From Planctomycetota bacterium (GTDB taxonomy: Bacteria > Planctomycetota > Phycisphaerae > WQYP01), in assembly GCA_021805985.1 (NCBI GenBank), contig JAJZDN010000014.1, forward strand, positions 16,402 to 80,401: 64,000 bases of DNA, written 5' to 3'. Below, in pieces: positions 16,983 to 25,416 of the stretch. The position numbers were made by a program, and so were the translations under genes. Each line of letters opens with the position of its first letter. Position 1 is the stretch's first letter. Below the pieces are notes generated by a model. It was not told where the DNA came from, searched no databases, and was given only the letters and a program-made list of their open reading frames with translations.

Positions 16983-17798
16983 ATGACATCCACACCTCTG
17001 AAGATCGGACCTTACGAATTGCAATCCCGGCTGATTGTCGGTACGGGCAAATACAGTTCCCTGGAACTTATGCAGCAGTGCCACCACGAAAGCGGGGCAC
17101 AAGTTGTTACTGTCGCCGTGCGGCGCGAGCGGCTGCTTGATAAAAATTCCGGTCGCAATATTCTGGATTTTATTGATCCGCAAAAATATATTCTCCTGCC
17201 CAACACCGCCGGCTGTTTTAACGCCGAGGAAGTGGTGCGCGTCGCGAAATTAGGCCGCGAAATGTTAACCGGATCAGGCTACCGCGGTGCCGACTGGGTA
17301 AAACTAGAATGCCTGGGAGATACTAAAACGCTTCTCCCCGAACCCGTTGGTACTTTGGAAGCCTTGAAGATACTAGTTAAGGACGGCTTTCAGGTTCTGG
17401 TTTACTGCTCCGATGATGTCATGCTGTGCAAACGCATTAAAGAAGCCGGGGCCGCCGCGGTTATGCCCGCGGGTTCACCCATCGGTTCCGGACTGGGCGT
17501 GCTGAATCCCAACGCCATTCGCATTATTCTCGAGCAGGTAAAGGAAAATGATCCGAGTTATCCGGTTATTGTGGATGCTGGCGTAGGCACCGCCAGCGAT
17601 GTAGCGGCAGCGATGGAATTGGGCGTGGATGGAGTATTATTAAATACAGCCGTGGCCGGGGCAACCGAACCCGCCAAAATGGCCCGCGCCATGATGCTGG
17701 CCACTGAATCCGGCCGCTTGGCCTACGAAGCCGGCCGCATTCCCCGCAAACTCTACGCCACCGCCAGCAGCCCCTGGGAAGGCCGCATCAATGCATAA
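16983..17798 (+). CDS. thiG: thiazole synthase ThiG
   Basis: TIM-barrel enzyme that makes the thiazole phosphate moiety from deoxyxylulose-5-phosphate, dehydroglycine and ThiS thiocarboxylate. Clear family segments: '[12 protein letters not shown]', '[11 protein letters not shown]' (Schiff-base lysine region), '[13 protein letters not shown]', '[20 protein letters not shown]' and '[11 protein letters not shown]'. 271 aa, full length. thiH/thiO and thiF are not in the window. Confidence 0.96.
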   Translation: MTSTPLKIGPYELQSRLIVGTGKYSSLELMQQCHHESGAQVVTVAVRRERLLDKNSGRNILDFIDPQKYILLPNTAGCFNAEEVVRVAKLGREMLTGSGYRGADWVKLECLGDTKTLLPEPVGTLEALKILVKDGFQVLVYCSDDVMLCKRIKEAGAAAVMPAGSPIGSGLGVLNPNAIRIILEQVKENDPSYPVIVDAGVGTASDVAAAMELGVDGVLLNTAVAGATEPAKMARAMMLATESGRLAYEAGRIPRKLYATASSPWEGRINA

Positions 17799-17888
17799 AG
17801 CGTGCGGTTTCCCGGAAACCGCATTGCAACCCCGCCGATCGCGATCCGAAACGGCGACACCCGATATTCCAGATTGCAACAAAAAAAA

Positions 17889-17918
17889 TCACAAAGCCGC
17901 CGGCTCTGCCGGTGGTGG
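17889..17918. repeat. dispersed palindrome family 1, copy 2
   Basis: Minus-strand orientation: TCACAAAGCC, then GCCGGCTCTGCCGGTGGTGG. On the minus strand the hairpin is followed by a run of eight T, so for a minus transcript it would look like an intrinsic terminator. It lies about 90 bases after thiG. Confidence 0.7.
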
Positions 17919-18093
17919 GTCGCACCCAATTGTCCCGGCATCCCACAAAGCATTTTTGCCCCCGCCCGGGAAAACTGCCGCCCTCTGGGCCACCCCGCGG
18001 CCCGAAATAGCTGGCCCAAAATCGCTTGGCACCCCCCAGTTGGAGGAGTATGATTCAAACACCCGAACAAGATGGGCCTTTTCCAAGGGCGTT

Positions 18094-18465
18094 ATGGTCG
18101 CACTGAACAAACAATTTCACCACAACGGCACAAGGGCACGAAGCAACCGTCAGATCGGTCGCTGGCTGCAACATAACCCGATCGGGTATGCGGGTGGAAT
18201 TAATTTGTACGAGTATGTCGGTGGCAGGGCGATGGTAGCGAAGGATCCGGAGGGCCGCCAGTACACGCCGCGAACTGGCGATTGGATTGCGTGTGCCGGT
18301 GGTCGTCAGGTCTATCTGGACGCCGGATGCGATGTCATTATTCCGACGACAAAGAGCCGCCCGCAGGCGGCGATTGCGTGGACCACTGCCGCCAAATGCA
18401 TCCGCCTGCAGTTCACCTGTGTGCCGGACTGCCCTCCGGCACGGCCATTTGGAGGTTTGGCGTGA
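18094..18465 (+). pseudogene. RHS-repeat protein C-terminal tail (toxin-domain-like), orphan fragment
   Basis: Carries the RHS core end motif: 'GRWLQHNPIGYAGGINLYEY' followed by 'KDPEG' (the usual text is GRWLQxDPIG). Complete RHS proteins are more than 1000 aa; only this last part exists. After the core comes a tail of about 70 residues with several Cys (GDWIACAGG, DAGCDVIIP, CIRLQFTCVPDC), the position where polymorphic toxins carry their effector domain. Its stop overlaps the next start (GTGA), preceded by GGAGG. The frame is open further upstream, but that part runs through a palindromic repeat. Confidence 0.65.
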
Positions 18466-19190
18466 ACACGGACCGGATCAATCCGGCGTTGCTCCTTGAG
18501 GCGCTCGGCGGCTTCTCGGAGTCCCATTATCTGGGCCTGTTCCGCGCGGTGGACCGAGCTGAGGTCGCGGGCGTGCTGCGGGGGCTGAACGCCACGGAAA
18601 TCGCGTTTGAAGGGGACGCGGCCCTGGCCCTCGACGTGATTCTTGCGCCGCTTGACACAGGCATTTTCCCGAGTGTTGCGTTGCGGCAGGTGGCCGCTAA
18701 CACGAACGCCATAGACGATTTGCTAGGCGAACTGGGTGAAAGCGGAATGGCACCGCTTACGTTGGCCTACTGCGCGAGCCTCTCGCTTTATGCCGACATG
18801 GTGTCAGAAGGAAACGAACCCTGCGCCGCCGAGCGCGCCGCAATATCGTTGCTCTCGGCGTCGAAGAAGCTGGGGACGCTATGGAATGTTGAGCTGCTGA
18901 AATTCTACCTTTGGTGTTTCACTTTGCGCTCCGCCGTGGATGGTGAGTTTCCCAGGGCAGTGTGCCTGGCGTTTTCCTTTCTTCTTTTCTGCGACCTGCT
19001 TGAGTCCGTAGCCTCGCAGTTGGTGCATCAAGTTTCGATTGGTGCCGCTGGGGGCCTTGACTCAAGCCTCGCCGAGCAGACGGTGTACGAGCGATTCGTG
19101 CGGGTGCTCAGGCAGGAGTTCCAGTCCGCCCGGGGCAGAGTGTCGGTTGCGACCCAGCAGGCGGTCGCTGCAGTTCTGGGGAAGGATTGA
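18462..19190 (+). CDS. unknown protein coupled to the RHS tail (candidate immunity protein)
   Basis: 242 residues, alpha-helix-rich and mildly hydrophobic, acidic N-terminal half ('DRINPALLLEALGGF', 'AEVAGVLRGLNATEIAFEGD'). No known motif is recognised. GTG 18462 overlaps the RHS-tail stop and has GGAGG 6-7 bases upstream, so translation is coupled. In RHS/polymorphic toxin loci the gene right after the toxin is normally its immunity protein; that role is inferred from position only. Base composition is visibly higher in GC than the flanks, consistent with transfer. Confidence 0.6.
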   Translation: MNTDRINPALLLEALGGFSESHYLGLFRAVDRAEVAGVLRGLNATEIAFEGDAALALDVILAPLDTGIFPSVALRQVAANTNAIDDLLGELGESGMAPLTLAYCASLSLYADMVSEGNEPCAAERAAISLLSASKKLGTLWNVELLKFYLWCFTLRSAVDGEFPRAVCLAFSFLLFCDLLESVASQLVHQVSIGAAGGLDSSLAEQTVYERFVRVLRQEFQSARGRVSVATQQAVAAVLGKD

Positions 19191-19446
19191 ACCGGTGGCG
19201 CAGGTACCGTCCCGCGGGCCACCGTAGACTGTTGTGGGTGCCGGCGGCGGAGTTAGAATGTTTGGAAGCGCTGGCGCTTCTGAATGCGGGGTGCTGAATG
19301 CTAAAAGTGATAGGCTAAGCGGCGGGTTGTTGTGACGAGACGAGGCAGGCGAAACAACTAGCTGCGTCCCCGTTTCTGTTCTGCCACGTGTGCCGGAGGT
19401 GTCCCATTTTCTTTCATCAGATGGAGTTGTACATGGAGCCTGTGAC

Positions 19447-20046
19447 ATGCCCGCAACGCCTGTAACAAATCGTCGCGGTGCTCGCAACCGCCGGCAGCAA
19501 ACCCTGCTCTGGTGCGTTGGAGCGTTTGCGACCGCCTTTCCATTGGTGATCGGCGCAATGGCATGGGGGACCTCAGGTGGCGATCCATTGGCTTGGGTGC
19601 CAGCTCATCCTTCCATGCTGCTGACCATCCTACTGTTGCCGATCATGGCCTGTTTTTCCATACTGTACGGCTTTGGCTACATCGTTGGTACCGGCATCTT
19701 AGCATGGAATGTGCGCACGTTGATGCTGCGCGACCGGAAGTTGGTTAACCCGGCAGCGATCTTCATTCCTTTGCTTTGTGATGTTTACGTATTTGCACAG
19801 GCTCTGCCGTTCTTTGAAGTTCCACGTGGAGAAAGCATCCGCCCGATGGGCTGGTCCGCAATTACATTTTTATTGGCCGTTGCCATGACCATCTATGGCG
19901 TTTCGTACGCTGCGATGCAACTGCGGGCAAAAGAAAACAAGATCATCTGCACCATCGGAATACTGGTTGGCTTATTGCCCTACCCAATTATGCTATTTTC
20001 GCTAAACTTAGTTGCGGCCATTAAGGGCTTCAGATTGGAGCCATAA
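19447..20046 (+). CDS. multi-pass membrane protein, unknown
   Basis: 199 residues with about five hydrophobic segments and a basic N-terminus ('NRRGARNRRQQT'). ATG 19447 has GGAG 9 bases upstream. No family recognised. The 256-base gap before it (19191-19446) shows nothing definite. It could belong to the accessory block with the RHS tail. Confidence 0.55.
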   Translation: MPATPVTNRRGARNRRQQTLLWCVGAFATAFPLVIGAMAWGTSGGDPLAWVPAHPSMLLTILLLPIMACFSILYGFGYIVGTGILAWNVRTLMLRDRKLVNPAAIFIPLLCDVYVFAQALPFFEVPRGESIRPMGWSAITFLLAVAMTIYGVSYAAMQLRAKENKIICTIGILVGLLPYPIMLFSLNLVAAIKGFRLEP

Positions 20047-20195
20047 CGTCGTTATGTGAGGAATAGCCGTGGTTGCGCTGGATAATAATTTCACCACGAC
20101 GGCACGACGCCATGCGGGTAGGTCTGAAATGCCCCGCCTGCTTTGTTGTCGGATCTCGCAGACTCATTATTGAGAGTCGGCTCGATCCTCCGCCG

Positions 20196-20252
20196 CGCAT
20201 ACGGGACGTTTCAGACCCATCGCAATCCCGGCCATTACCCGGACAGGCTCCC
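20196..20252. repeat. dispersed repeat family 2, copy
   Basis: Contains TTTCAGACCCATCGCAATCC, then CGGCCATTACCCGGACAGGC and TCCC. Very similar to the copy at 38454-38509. About 80 bases upstream (20119-20136) an inverted piece GGTCTGAAATGCCCCGCC matches its left end, so the whole can fold. It lies between two convergent 3' ends, within the 264-base gap 20047-20310 that has no gene. Confidence 0.75.
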
Positions 20253-20310
20253 AGGGAATTCCTGCGTATATTTCGGGGCATAGAAATAGCGATAGTGGAT
20301 TTCGGATGAC

Positions 20311-20853
20311 TTACAATGTTCGGGTTGCGGGCAACTGAGCGATCACCCAACCGCGCAGTAATTGTCGCTGGGTTGCGGACATAGATCCGTCACTGGGCAG
20401 CGCTGTTGTGGGTTGGGCGGCGTGGCTGTCGGTTGAAAGTGCGGCGCGGGCTTTTGGTCTTCGTGAAGCTTTTACAAGGGGGGTCGGCGGGCTGGTAATA
20501 TTTTCTGCGTAGTCGGCAGGAGAAGCGGTTGGAGAAGCGGCTGCCCCTGGCGGTTCCATGGGCCATTGGAACACCACACGGTAGAGCCGCTTGCCGGGGG
20601 GTACCTCCGGGTAATTCCGCTTAAGTTCAGCCAGTAGCTCTTCAAGCGTAGCAAAACCATCATCGCGGGCATCATTCAGGGTTAAGGATTCATACCCTGC
20701 CAATTCATCAACGCGCAAAATTTTCATTTTGCCCAGCCCCGGCGTAAAGCTGATCTGCCCGGGAAATACGATGGGCCGCGTCCAGTAGCGGATCGTCTGG
20801 CGCTTTTTACCGGCCCGGACTAGTTCCACGAGATGTTTTTTCAATAAGAGCAT
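20311..20853 (-). CDS. ASCH domain protein
   Basis: 180 residues. The N-terminal 95 residues form an ASCH-type PUA-like fold: 'KKHLVELVRAGKKRQTIRYW' carries the conserved KxRQTIR, then 'GQISFTPGLGKMKILRVDEL'. ASCH proteins bind or cut RNA or recognise modified bases. The C-terminal half is Pro/Ala/Ser-rich and probably unstructured. It is the last gene of a minus-strand trio with the PIN gene 22 bases upstream. ATG 20853 chosen; ribosome site weak. Confidence 0.7.
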   Translation of the reverse strand: MLLLKKHLVELVRAGKKRQTIRYWTRPIVFPGQISFTPGLGKMKILRVDELAGYESLTLNDARDDGFATLEELLAELKRNYPEVPPGKRLYRVVFQWPMEPPGAAASPTASPADYAENITSPPTPLVKASRRPKARAALSTDSHAAQPTTALPSDGSMSATQRQLLRGWVIAQLPATRTL

Positions 20854-20874
20854 AAGGCGTACCAAATCACACGA

Positions 20875-21324
20875 TCAAGGCACCACGGGGCGCAGGGGAA
20901 TTCCCCTGCTGCGGCAAACATCAGAAAAGTCCCCGGGATTGAAGGTAACAAGCTCATAAATCCGGTGCCGCGGGTCACTGAGGACCAGACGCACGACCAT
21001 ATCGACCACACTGATATGGCGTTTATTGTTACGCGCCAAATCCATTGCTGATTGTAACGCCTGCTCACGGTATGGCGCGTCGTCAATTGTCCGAATGCGT
21101 TGCTGCTTAATAACACCCAGGAAAGACTCAACCCATCCGGCATTCTTGACAAAGCGCGTCCGAAGTAGTTCGTAGTGCAGCGGCCAAGGAAATGCGAACG
21201 TGCCCAATGCCGATTGCTCCATGATGTCCGCGGCGTCGCCGTGGTATTGGTCGCTTTTATCGTAGAGCGCAATCCAAAAACCGGTATCAGCCAAGACTAA
21301 ACGATTCGTCTTAACCCTCGTCAA
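20875..21324 (-). CDS. PIN domain protein (VapC-like ribonuclease)
   Basis: PIN nucleases cut RNA with clustered acidic residues. Visible: 'LVLADTGFWIALYDKSDQYH' with the first Asp near the N-terminus, Glu in 'LHYELLRTRF', Asp in 'HISVVDMVVRLVL' and a last 'VTFNPGDFSDVCRSRG'. About 149 residues. Start uncertain: TTG 21324 has GGGGAG 7-8 bases upstream; GTG 21339 is the other option. Either overlaps or abuts the preceding gene, which is its probable partner. Confidence 0.8.
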   Translation of the reverse strand: MTRVKTNRLVLADTGFWIALYDKSDQYHGDAADIMEQSALGTFAFPWPLHYELLRTRFVKNAGWVESFLGVIKQQRIRTIDDAPYREQALQSAMDLARNNKRHISVVDMVVRLVLSDPRHRIYELVTFNPGDFSDVCRSRGIPLRPVVP

Positions 21325-21637
21325 CGGCGGACTCCCCACTCATTGCGTAGCCACTCCAGGGCGCTGACTTTTTCCGGCCGCCAATTATGAACTTGCCCTT
21401 GGACTTATTTTGCGAATCTTGGAAAATCAGGTAAATGCGATCTCGGTTGCGCAGCTTCACGAACTTTTTCAAATCCAGTTTGACGGAATGCTCAATTCCT
21501 CCGGCTGCCTTACTCCAAAGCAATGACGCGCAACTGTCGCAGCACTCAACCGCCTCGTGCGTGTCCAGCCACCGATAAAGGCCCTCGTAATCACCGTCTA
21601 CCCCCAGATCATAGGAAATCCAAATACGGTTCGCCAT
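21311..21637 (-). CDS. small protein, possible Cas2/VapD-like ferredoxin fold, partner of PIN gene
   Basis: 108 residues: 'RIWISYDLGVDGDYEGLYRW', then 'LDTHEAVECCDSCASLLW', later 'LKKFVKLRNRDRIYLIFQD' and a basic tail 'KGKFIIGGRKK'. The order strand - 'YDL' - helix - strand - helix - 'DRIYLI' strand resembles the small ferredoxin-like fold of Cas2/VapD/SinR-type proteins. This is a pattern judgement, not a match. AAGGAG 7 bases before the ATG. It overlaps the PIN gene, the layout of a toxin-antitoxin pair. Confidence 0.6.
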   Translation of the reverse strand: MANRIWISYDLGVDGDYEGLYRWLDTHEAVECCDSCASLLWSKAAGGIEHSVKLDLKKFVKLRNRDRIYLIFQDSQNKSKGKFIIGGRKKSAPWSGYAMSGESAVDEG

Positions 21638-21788
21638 GGTGAAGCTCCTTTTTTCAACGCGATGGCATTATATCCATTTCATTATTTGAAGTCGCGGCAA
21701 TTTTTCCGGGCGGGACCTAAATAACGCTAAATTAGAAACAAATTGCACTGTTTGGTCCAGCGGCAACGGGGTGCGGTCAAGGTGCGTT

Positions 21789-21818
21789 CCACCACCGGCA
21801 AAGCTGGCGGCTATTTGA
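21789..21818. repeat. dispersed palindrome family 1, copy 3
   Basis: CCACCACCGGCAAAGCTGGC, then GGCTATTTGA, preceded by GTT. About 30 bases on there is a second shared piece (GTGCGGGAATATTGCCGCGCC), also present after copy 4 at 31518 in variant form, so copies 3 and 4 belong to a longer element of about 90 bases. It fills much of the gap 21638-21935 between divergent genes. Confidence 0.7.
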
Positions 21819-21935
21819 AGTTTATCCACACGGCCCTGTGGTGCGGGAATATTGCCGCGCCGCAGCATATACGAATGCCATTTCTGCGTGATTCAGGCTA
21901 TAATCGATGATATATTGTTCGGAAATGGACTCGCA

Positions 21936-22709
21936 ATGGCTGATACTTCGACAACTTCCGCCCCCCCACCGGCATGGGATCAGGGGAATCTGAAAAATCC
22001 GCATGAGGCCGTAGACAAGGCCGGGCGGGTGCAACGCATGTTTTCGGCCATTGCACCGTCTTATGATCTGAACAATCATCTGCATTCGCTTTGGATGGAT
22101 CATTACTGGCGTCGCAAGGCCGTACAGATTGCGGGGGTAAAGGCTGCGGATGTTGTGGCGGACATTGCGTGTGGTACGGGGGATCTGTCGACGGCGTTTG
22201 ATCGAGCGGGTCCGAAGCGGGTTATTGGAATTGATTTTTGCCACGCCATGTTGCAGGGTGCCTGCGGAAAAAATGCCGCTGCTGGGAGACAGACCATTTC
22301 CTTTTATGAGGGCGATGCGCTGCGGCTGCCCTTGCAAAGTCAGAGCGTTGATATTGTTTCGATCGCCTTTGGCATTCGCAATGTATCGGACTGGGGCAAG
22401 GCGGTTGATGAATTTTATCGGGTGCTGCGGCCGGGCGGGCGACTGATTATTCTGGAGTTTTCTCTGCCGACAAATTCGGTGCTGCGAGCCGGGTACAATT
22501 TTTACTTTCGGCGTATTTTACCGCGCACGGCCACGCTGATCAGCGGGGATAAAACCGGTGCCTATAAATACCTCCCCGAGAGCGTGAACACCTTTATCTC
22601 TCCACAGCAACTGACGCAACGCATGAAAGACACCGGCTTTGCCGATGTAACGGCTACATCACTGACCGCTGGAGTCTGCTTCTGCTACAGGGGAATGCGC
22701 CATGCGTAA
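21936..22709 (+). CDS. ubiE: demethylmenaquinone methyltransferase UbiE/MenG
   Basis: SAM-dependent C-methyltransferase for the last step of menaquinone (and ubiquinone) synthesis. Motif I is 'VADIACGTGDLS'; family signatures 'FSAIAPSYDLNNHLHSLWMD' near the N-terminus and 'FGIRNVSDW' with 'EFYRVLRPGGRL' are present. About 257 aa. The start follows a weak GGA; upstream in-frame codons run into the palindromic repeat. It leads a run of genes including ubiX and ubiA. Confidence 0.93.
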   Translation: MADTSTTSAPPPAWDQGNLKNPHEAVDKAGRVQRMFSAIAPSYDLNNHLHSLWMDHYWRRKAVQIAGVKAADVVADIACGTGDLSTAFDRAGPKRVIGIDFCHAMLQGACGKNAAAGRQTISFYEGDALRLPLQSQSVDIVSIAFGIRNVSDWGKAVDEFYRVLRPGGRLIILEFSLPTNSVLRAGYNFYFRRILPRTATLISGDKTGAYKYLPESVNTFISPQQLTQRMKDTGFADVTATSLTAGVCFCYRGMRHA

Positions 22710-23028
22710 GGTCGCGGAAAGTGAAAAAATAATGCGCCGGACGGTCCGCTGCGACTGGTGGTGCCGATATTGCAAGCAACCGTTCGGGTCAGAAAATATT
22801 TCGCTGTATTGCGCCAAACTGCCGGAAGTGATTAAACCGAGCTGGTTTTTCGCGTCTATGGCACTTCTGGATCATCTGCGTGATTGCCGGAAGGAAGACT
22901 ATACGGACCGTTTGACCTGTCGTTATGGCGAAGATTTTTTATCCCATATTGAAATCTACAACTGGTTTAATGACCACGCGGTGGTCCATAAAACTCTAAT
23001 CGATGAAGAGGAGCTTGAGGACCAGTAA
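22702..23028 (+). CDS. hypothetical protein coupled to ubiE
   Basis: 108 residues, overlapping the end of ubiE by 8 bases. An N-terminal 'CDWWCRYCKQPF' pair and a later 'CAKL', 'DCRKED' and 'TCRYG' could bind a metal. No family recognised. Its position between ubiE and ubiX suggests co-expression with the quinone genes. Confidence 0.65.
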   Translation: MRKVAESEKIMRRTVRCDWWCRYCKQPFGSENISLYCAKLPEVIKPSWFFASMALLDHLRDCRKEDYTDRLTCRYGEDFLSHIEIYNWFNDHAVVHKTLIDEEELEDQ

Positions 23029-23093
23029 AACTAGCCTGACCGCGGGTAATCCGGCCGAGCTAATGCCGGCGCTATATAAATAGAGATGTGTTG

Positions 23094-23720
23094 ATGCAAA
23101 ATAAAACGTTTATTCTCGCTATCACCGGAGCTTCCGGGGCCATTTATGCACGGAAAATTCTGCAGGGGCTTTCCAGCGCGGGTTGCCGGGTGTATCTGGT
23201 TATTTCCCCGGCAGGCCGCAGGCTTTTACATGATGAGCTGGGCGTAGAACATCCTGATCCGGAAGAAATTCTGGCCATGGGCATTGGCCATGACATCATC
23301 CCGCTGCCCTATCAAGACATTGGTGCGTGTATTGCATCCGGATCATATAAAACGCATGGCATGGTGGTGGCACCATGTTCCAGCAATAAACTGGCGGAAA
23401 TTTCCCGGGGCCTGGGCGATAACCTGATTGGGCGGGCGGCGCAAGTGACGCTGAAGGAGCGGAGACCGTTGATTTTGCTGCACCGTGAAATGCCCGTTGG
23501 GTTAATTGAGCTTCGGAATATGTGTCAACTGGCTGAAGCAGGCGCAATAATTTGTCCGGCCAGCCCCGGATTTTATAAAACCCCGCAGACCATTGATGAT
23601 CTGGTGACCATGGTCGCCGGACGGGTGCTGGATTTACTGGACGTGCCGCACGACTGGAATACGCGCTGGGCCGGAGCCGGGGCGCGGCGCGACCCAGGAG
23701 ACCGCTCCCCAAACGTTTAA
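23094..23720 (+). CDS. ubiX: flavin prenyltransferase UbiX
   Basis: Makes prenylated FMN, the cofactor of UbiD-type decarboxylases used in ubiquinone or futalosine-route menaquinone synthesis. 'LAITGASGAIYARKIL' at the N-terminus, 'VVAPCSSNKLAEISRGLGDN' and 'LILLHREMPVGLIELRNM' are strong family signatures; 'ICPASPGFYKTPQTIDDLV' follows. A short Arg/Gly-rich tail is extra. The partner ubiD is not in the window. ATG 23094 has a weak ribosome site. Confidence 0.95.
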   Translation: MQNKTFILAITGASGAIYARKILQGLSSAGCRVYLVISPAGRRLLHDELGVEHPDPEEILAMGIGHDIIPLPYQDIGACIASGSYKTHGMVVAPCSSNKLAEISRGLGDNLIGRAAQVTLKERRPLILLHREMPVGLIELRNMCQLAEAGAIICPASPGFYKTPQTIDDLVTMVAGRVLDLLDVPHDWNTRWAGAGARRDPGDRSPNV

Positions 23721-23844
23721 TTCCCTGTCTCGAAAGTTCCGCGGGGAAGCCTCTCGGCGTCATGGCTGCAAGTGTCAACAGTTTGCGATATGCTGATTAG
23801 TGGCGGGGCGTCCGAAGAGCCGCTGATTTGTGATGGAGTTGCCC

Positions 23845-24609
23845 ATGAAATATAAAAATCCGAGCATCATTGAGGCGTTGTGTGAATTCACTTTCGCCCC
23901 TGAAACTCCCTGGGACTCCACGATCTTTGGACGCTTCTATGAACAGGTAAAAAACGATTTTCCGCAAAGGGATGAAGGCGAAGTGGTCACCGCCTCACTA
24001 ACCTTGAACCTCCAGCCCGCACACAACCCAGCGGCTCCGCAATTAACCCGCTCGCCGCGCATGGCCTTCTCATGCGAAGGCCGGACGCGATTGATACAGG
24101 TTTCGGAGCGTTTGCTAAGTGTTCATGTGCTTGCGCCCTATCCCGGATGGGACGAACAGTTCCGTAAAATGATTCTCAATGCGATGGGCGTATATCGGCG
24201 CGTAACTGGAATTTCGGAGGTGGCCCAGATCGTGCTGCGGTATCTTGATCGGTTCGATTTTGAGGATCCGTCCTTCCGCCTTGGCGATTGGCTTAACTGC
24301 GATGGCGGCCTCTTTGCAAGGGAACTCGCCGAGCAGTCTTTGATGGCCTACCAAATAAGGCATCCGCTATCTGACGGTGAACATTTCGCTATGACCGCTG
24401 TGTCGGGAACTATCGAAAATAATCTCGTCGCCTGCAATGTTACTCTTGATACGCAGATCATCCGGGCGCAACCGATAGAAATGGATGCTGCTTCCACTCC
24501 GCTCGACTCTATGCACAGCCGGATCATCCATGCATTTGAACGGTCGATTACGGAGAAAATGCGGGAGCGGCTTGGGCCGATCCTGCAGAAGCATGGAGAT
24601 GAGAAATGA
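23845..24609 (+). CDS. TIGR04255 family protein
   Basis: 254 residues starting 'MKYKNPSIIEALCEFTF', the usual opening of TIGR04255 proteins ('PPIxEAxCEF'), which are found in accessory regions and often beside toxin-like genes. ATG 23845 has GGAG 6 bases upstream, better than the in-frame GTG at 23830. The last codons overlap the next gene by ATGA. Biochemical role unknown. Confidence 0.8.
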   Translation: MKYKNPSIIEALCEFTFAPETPWDSTIFGRFYEQVKNDFPQRDEGEVVTASLTLNLQPAHNPAAPQLTRSPRMAFSCEGRTRLIQVSERLLSVHVLAPYPGWDEQFRKMILNAMGVYRRVTGISEVAQIVLRYLDRFDFEDPSFRLGDWLNCDGGLFARELAEQSLMAYQIRHPLSDGEHFAMTAVSGTIENNLVACNVTLDTQIIRAQPIEMDAASTPLDSMHSRIIHAFERSITEKMRERLGPILQKHGDEK

Positions 24610-24995
24610 TTGAGTACTCCTACGCAACAATAAACCCAATTCGCTATCCGCAGGCAGGCACCTTGCCGGGAAATCAACCGGAAACCGCCAGCCGGTCTGT
24701 GTGGTCAACTGGTAATACGTTTCCCGCGGCCATCTATCGTACAACCGCAATCAGCGACAGCGCCACGCGCGGAATAATGATTGGCAGCCTGCTTTTGCGG
24801 CAAAGTGCGTTAACGCCGTTGTATATGGAATTGGGGTATTCGCTTGTGACACACGCAGCACCTCCAAGGCCCGACGCTCTGGAGTTGTTAGAGCGATGGT
24901 ACGCTACCGACAGCCACCAGCCCAGCCAGTACTGGGATGAACTTCAGGCAGAAGTGGCGGCTAATCGGTTTACGGCGCGAAAAAATGGGGGATGA
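24606..24995 (+). CDS. unknown protein between TIGR04255 and PIN genes
   Basis: 129 residues, coupled to the TIGR04255 gene by a 4-base overlap and only 6 bases before the PIN gene. A central hydrophobic helix ('IMIGSLLLRQSALTPLYME') and an acidic C-terminal part ('PDALELLERWYATDSHQPSQ', then 'YWDELQAEV') are visible. By position directly ahead of a PIN toxin, it is the most likely antitoxin of the trio. Confidence 0.6.
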   Translation: MIEYSYATINPIRYPQAGTLPGNQPETASRSVWSTGNTFPAAIYRTTAISDSATRGIMIGSLLLRQSALTPLYMELGYSLVTHAAPPRPDALELLERWYATDSHQPSQYWDELQAEVAANRFTARKNGG

Positions 24996-25001
24996 CGGAC
25001 G

Positions 25002-25406
25002 ATGCGATATGTCATCGATACAAACATCTGGATACGTGTGCTCCGCAAAGAAAATAAAGTGAGAGGTCCGTTGCAGGCCGCACTGGCCCGAAGCGATGAA
25101 ATATTTATCGCGTCGATCGTTTATTTTGAGCTATTGCGCGGCCTGGAGGCTCGCGGTGACACCGAGAGCATCCGGTTTATCGAGCATTTTCTTGCCAGCC
25201 AGTCCCATATCTACCAAGAGTGCTCAAAGCCTGTATGGGATACGGCTATTGGCTTATGGACGACAGCCCTAAGAAACAACAAGGCCCGCGGCGATGCCGA
25301 TATTCTGATCGCGGCCTTTGCGACCCAACTGAAAGCGACTGTGGTAACGGACAATGAAAAACACTTTAGCCACCTCGACGTCCCGATTGAAAATTGGAAC
25401 CAATGA
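25002..25406 (+). CDS. PIN domain ribonuclease (VapC-like toxin)
   Basis: 134 residues with a complete PIN pattern: 'MRYVIDTNIWIRVLRKENK' (first Asp), 'IVYFELLRGLEARGD' (Glu), 'RGDADILIAAFA' (Asp pair) and 'VVTDNEKHFSHL'. Such proteins cut tRNA or rRNA and stop growth when freed from their antitoxin. Last gene of a three-gene cassette inserted between ubiX and ubiA; 10 bases separate it from ubiA. Confidence 0.9.
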   Translation: MRYVIDTNIWIRVLRKENKVRGPLQAALARSDEIFIASIVYFELLRGLEARGDTESIRFIEHFLASQSHIYQECSKPVWDTAIGLWTTALRNNKARGDADILIAAFATQLKATVVTDNEKHFSHLDVPIENWNQ

Positions 25407-25416
25407 GGGGTAATAC

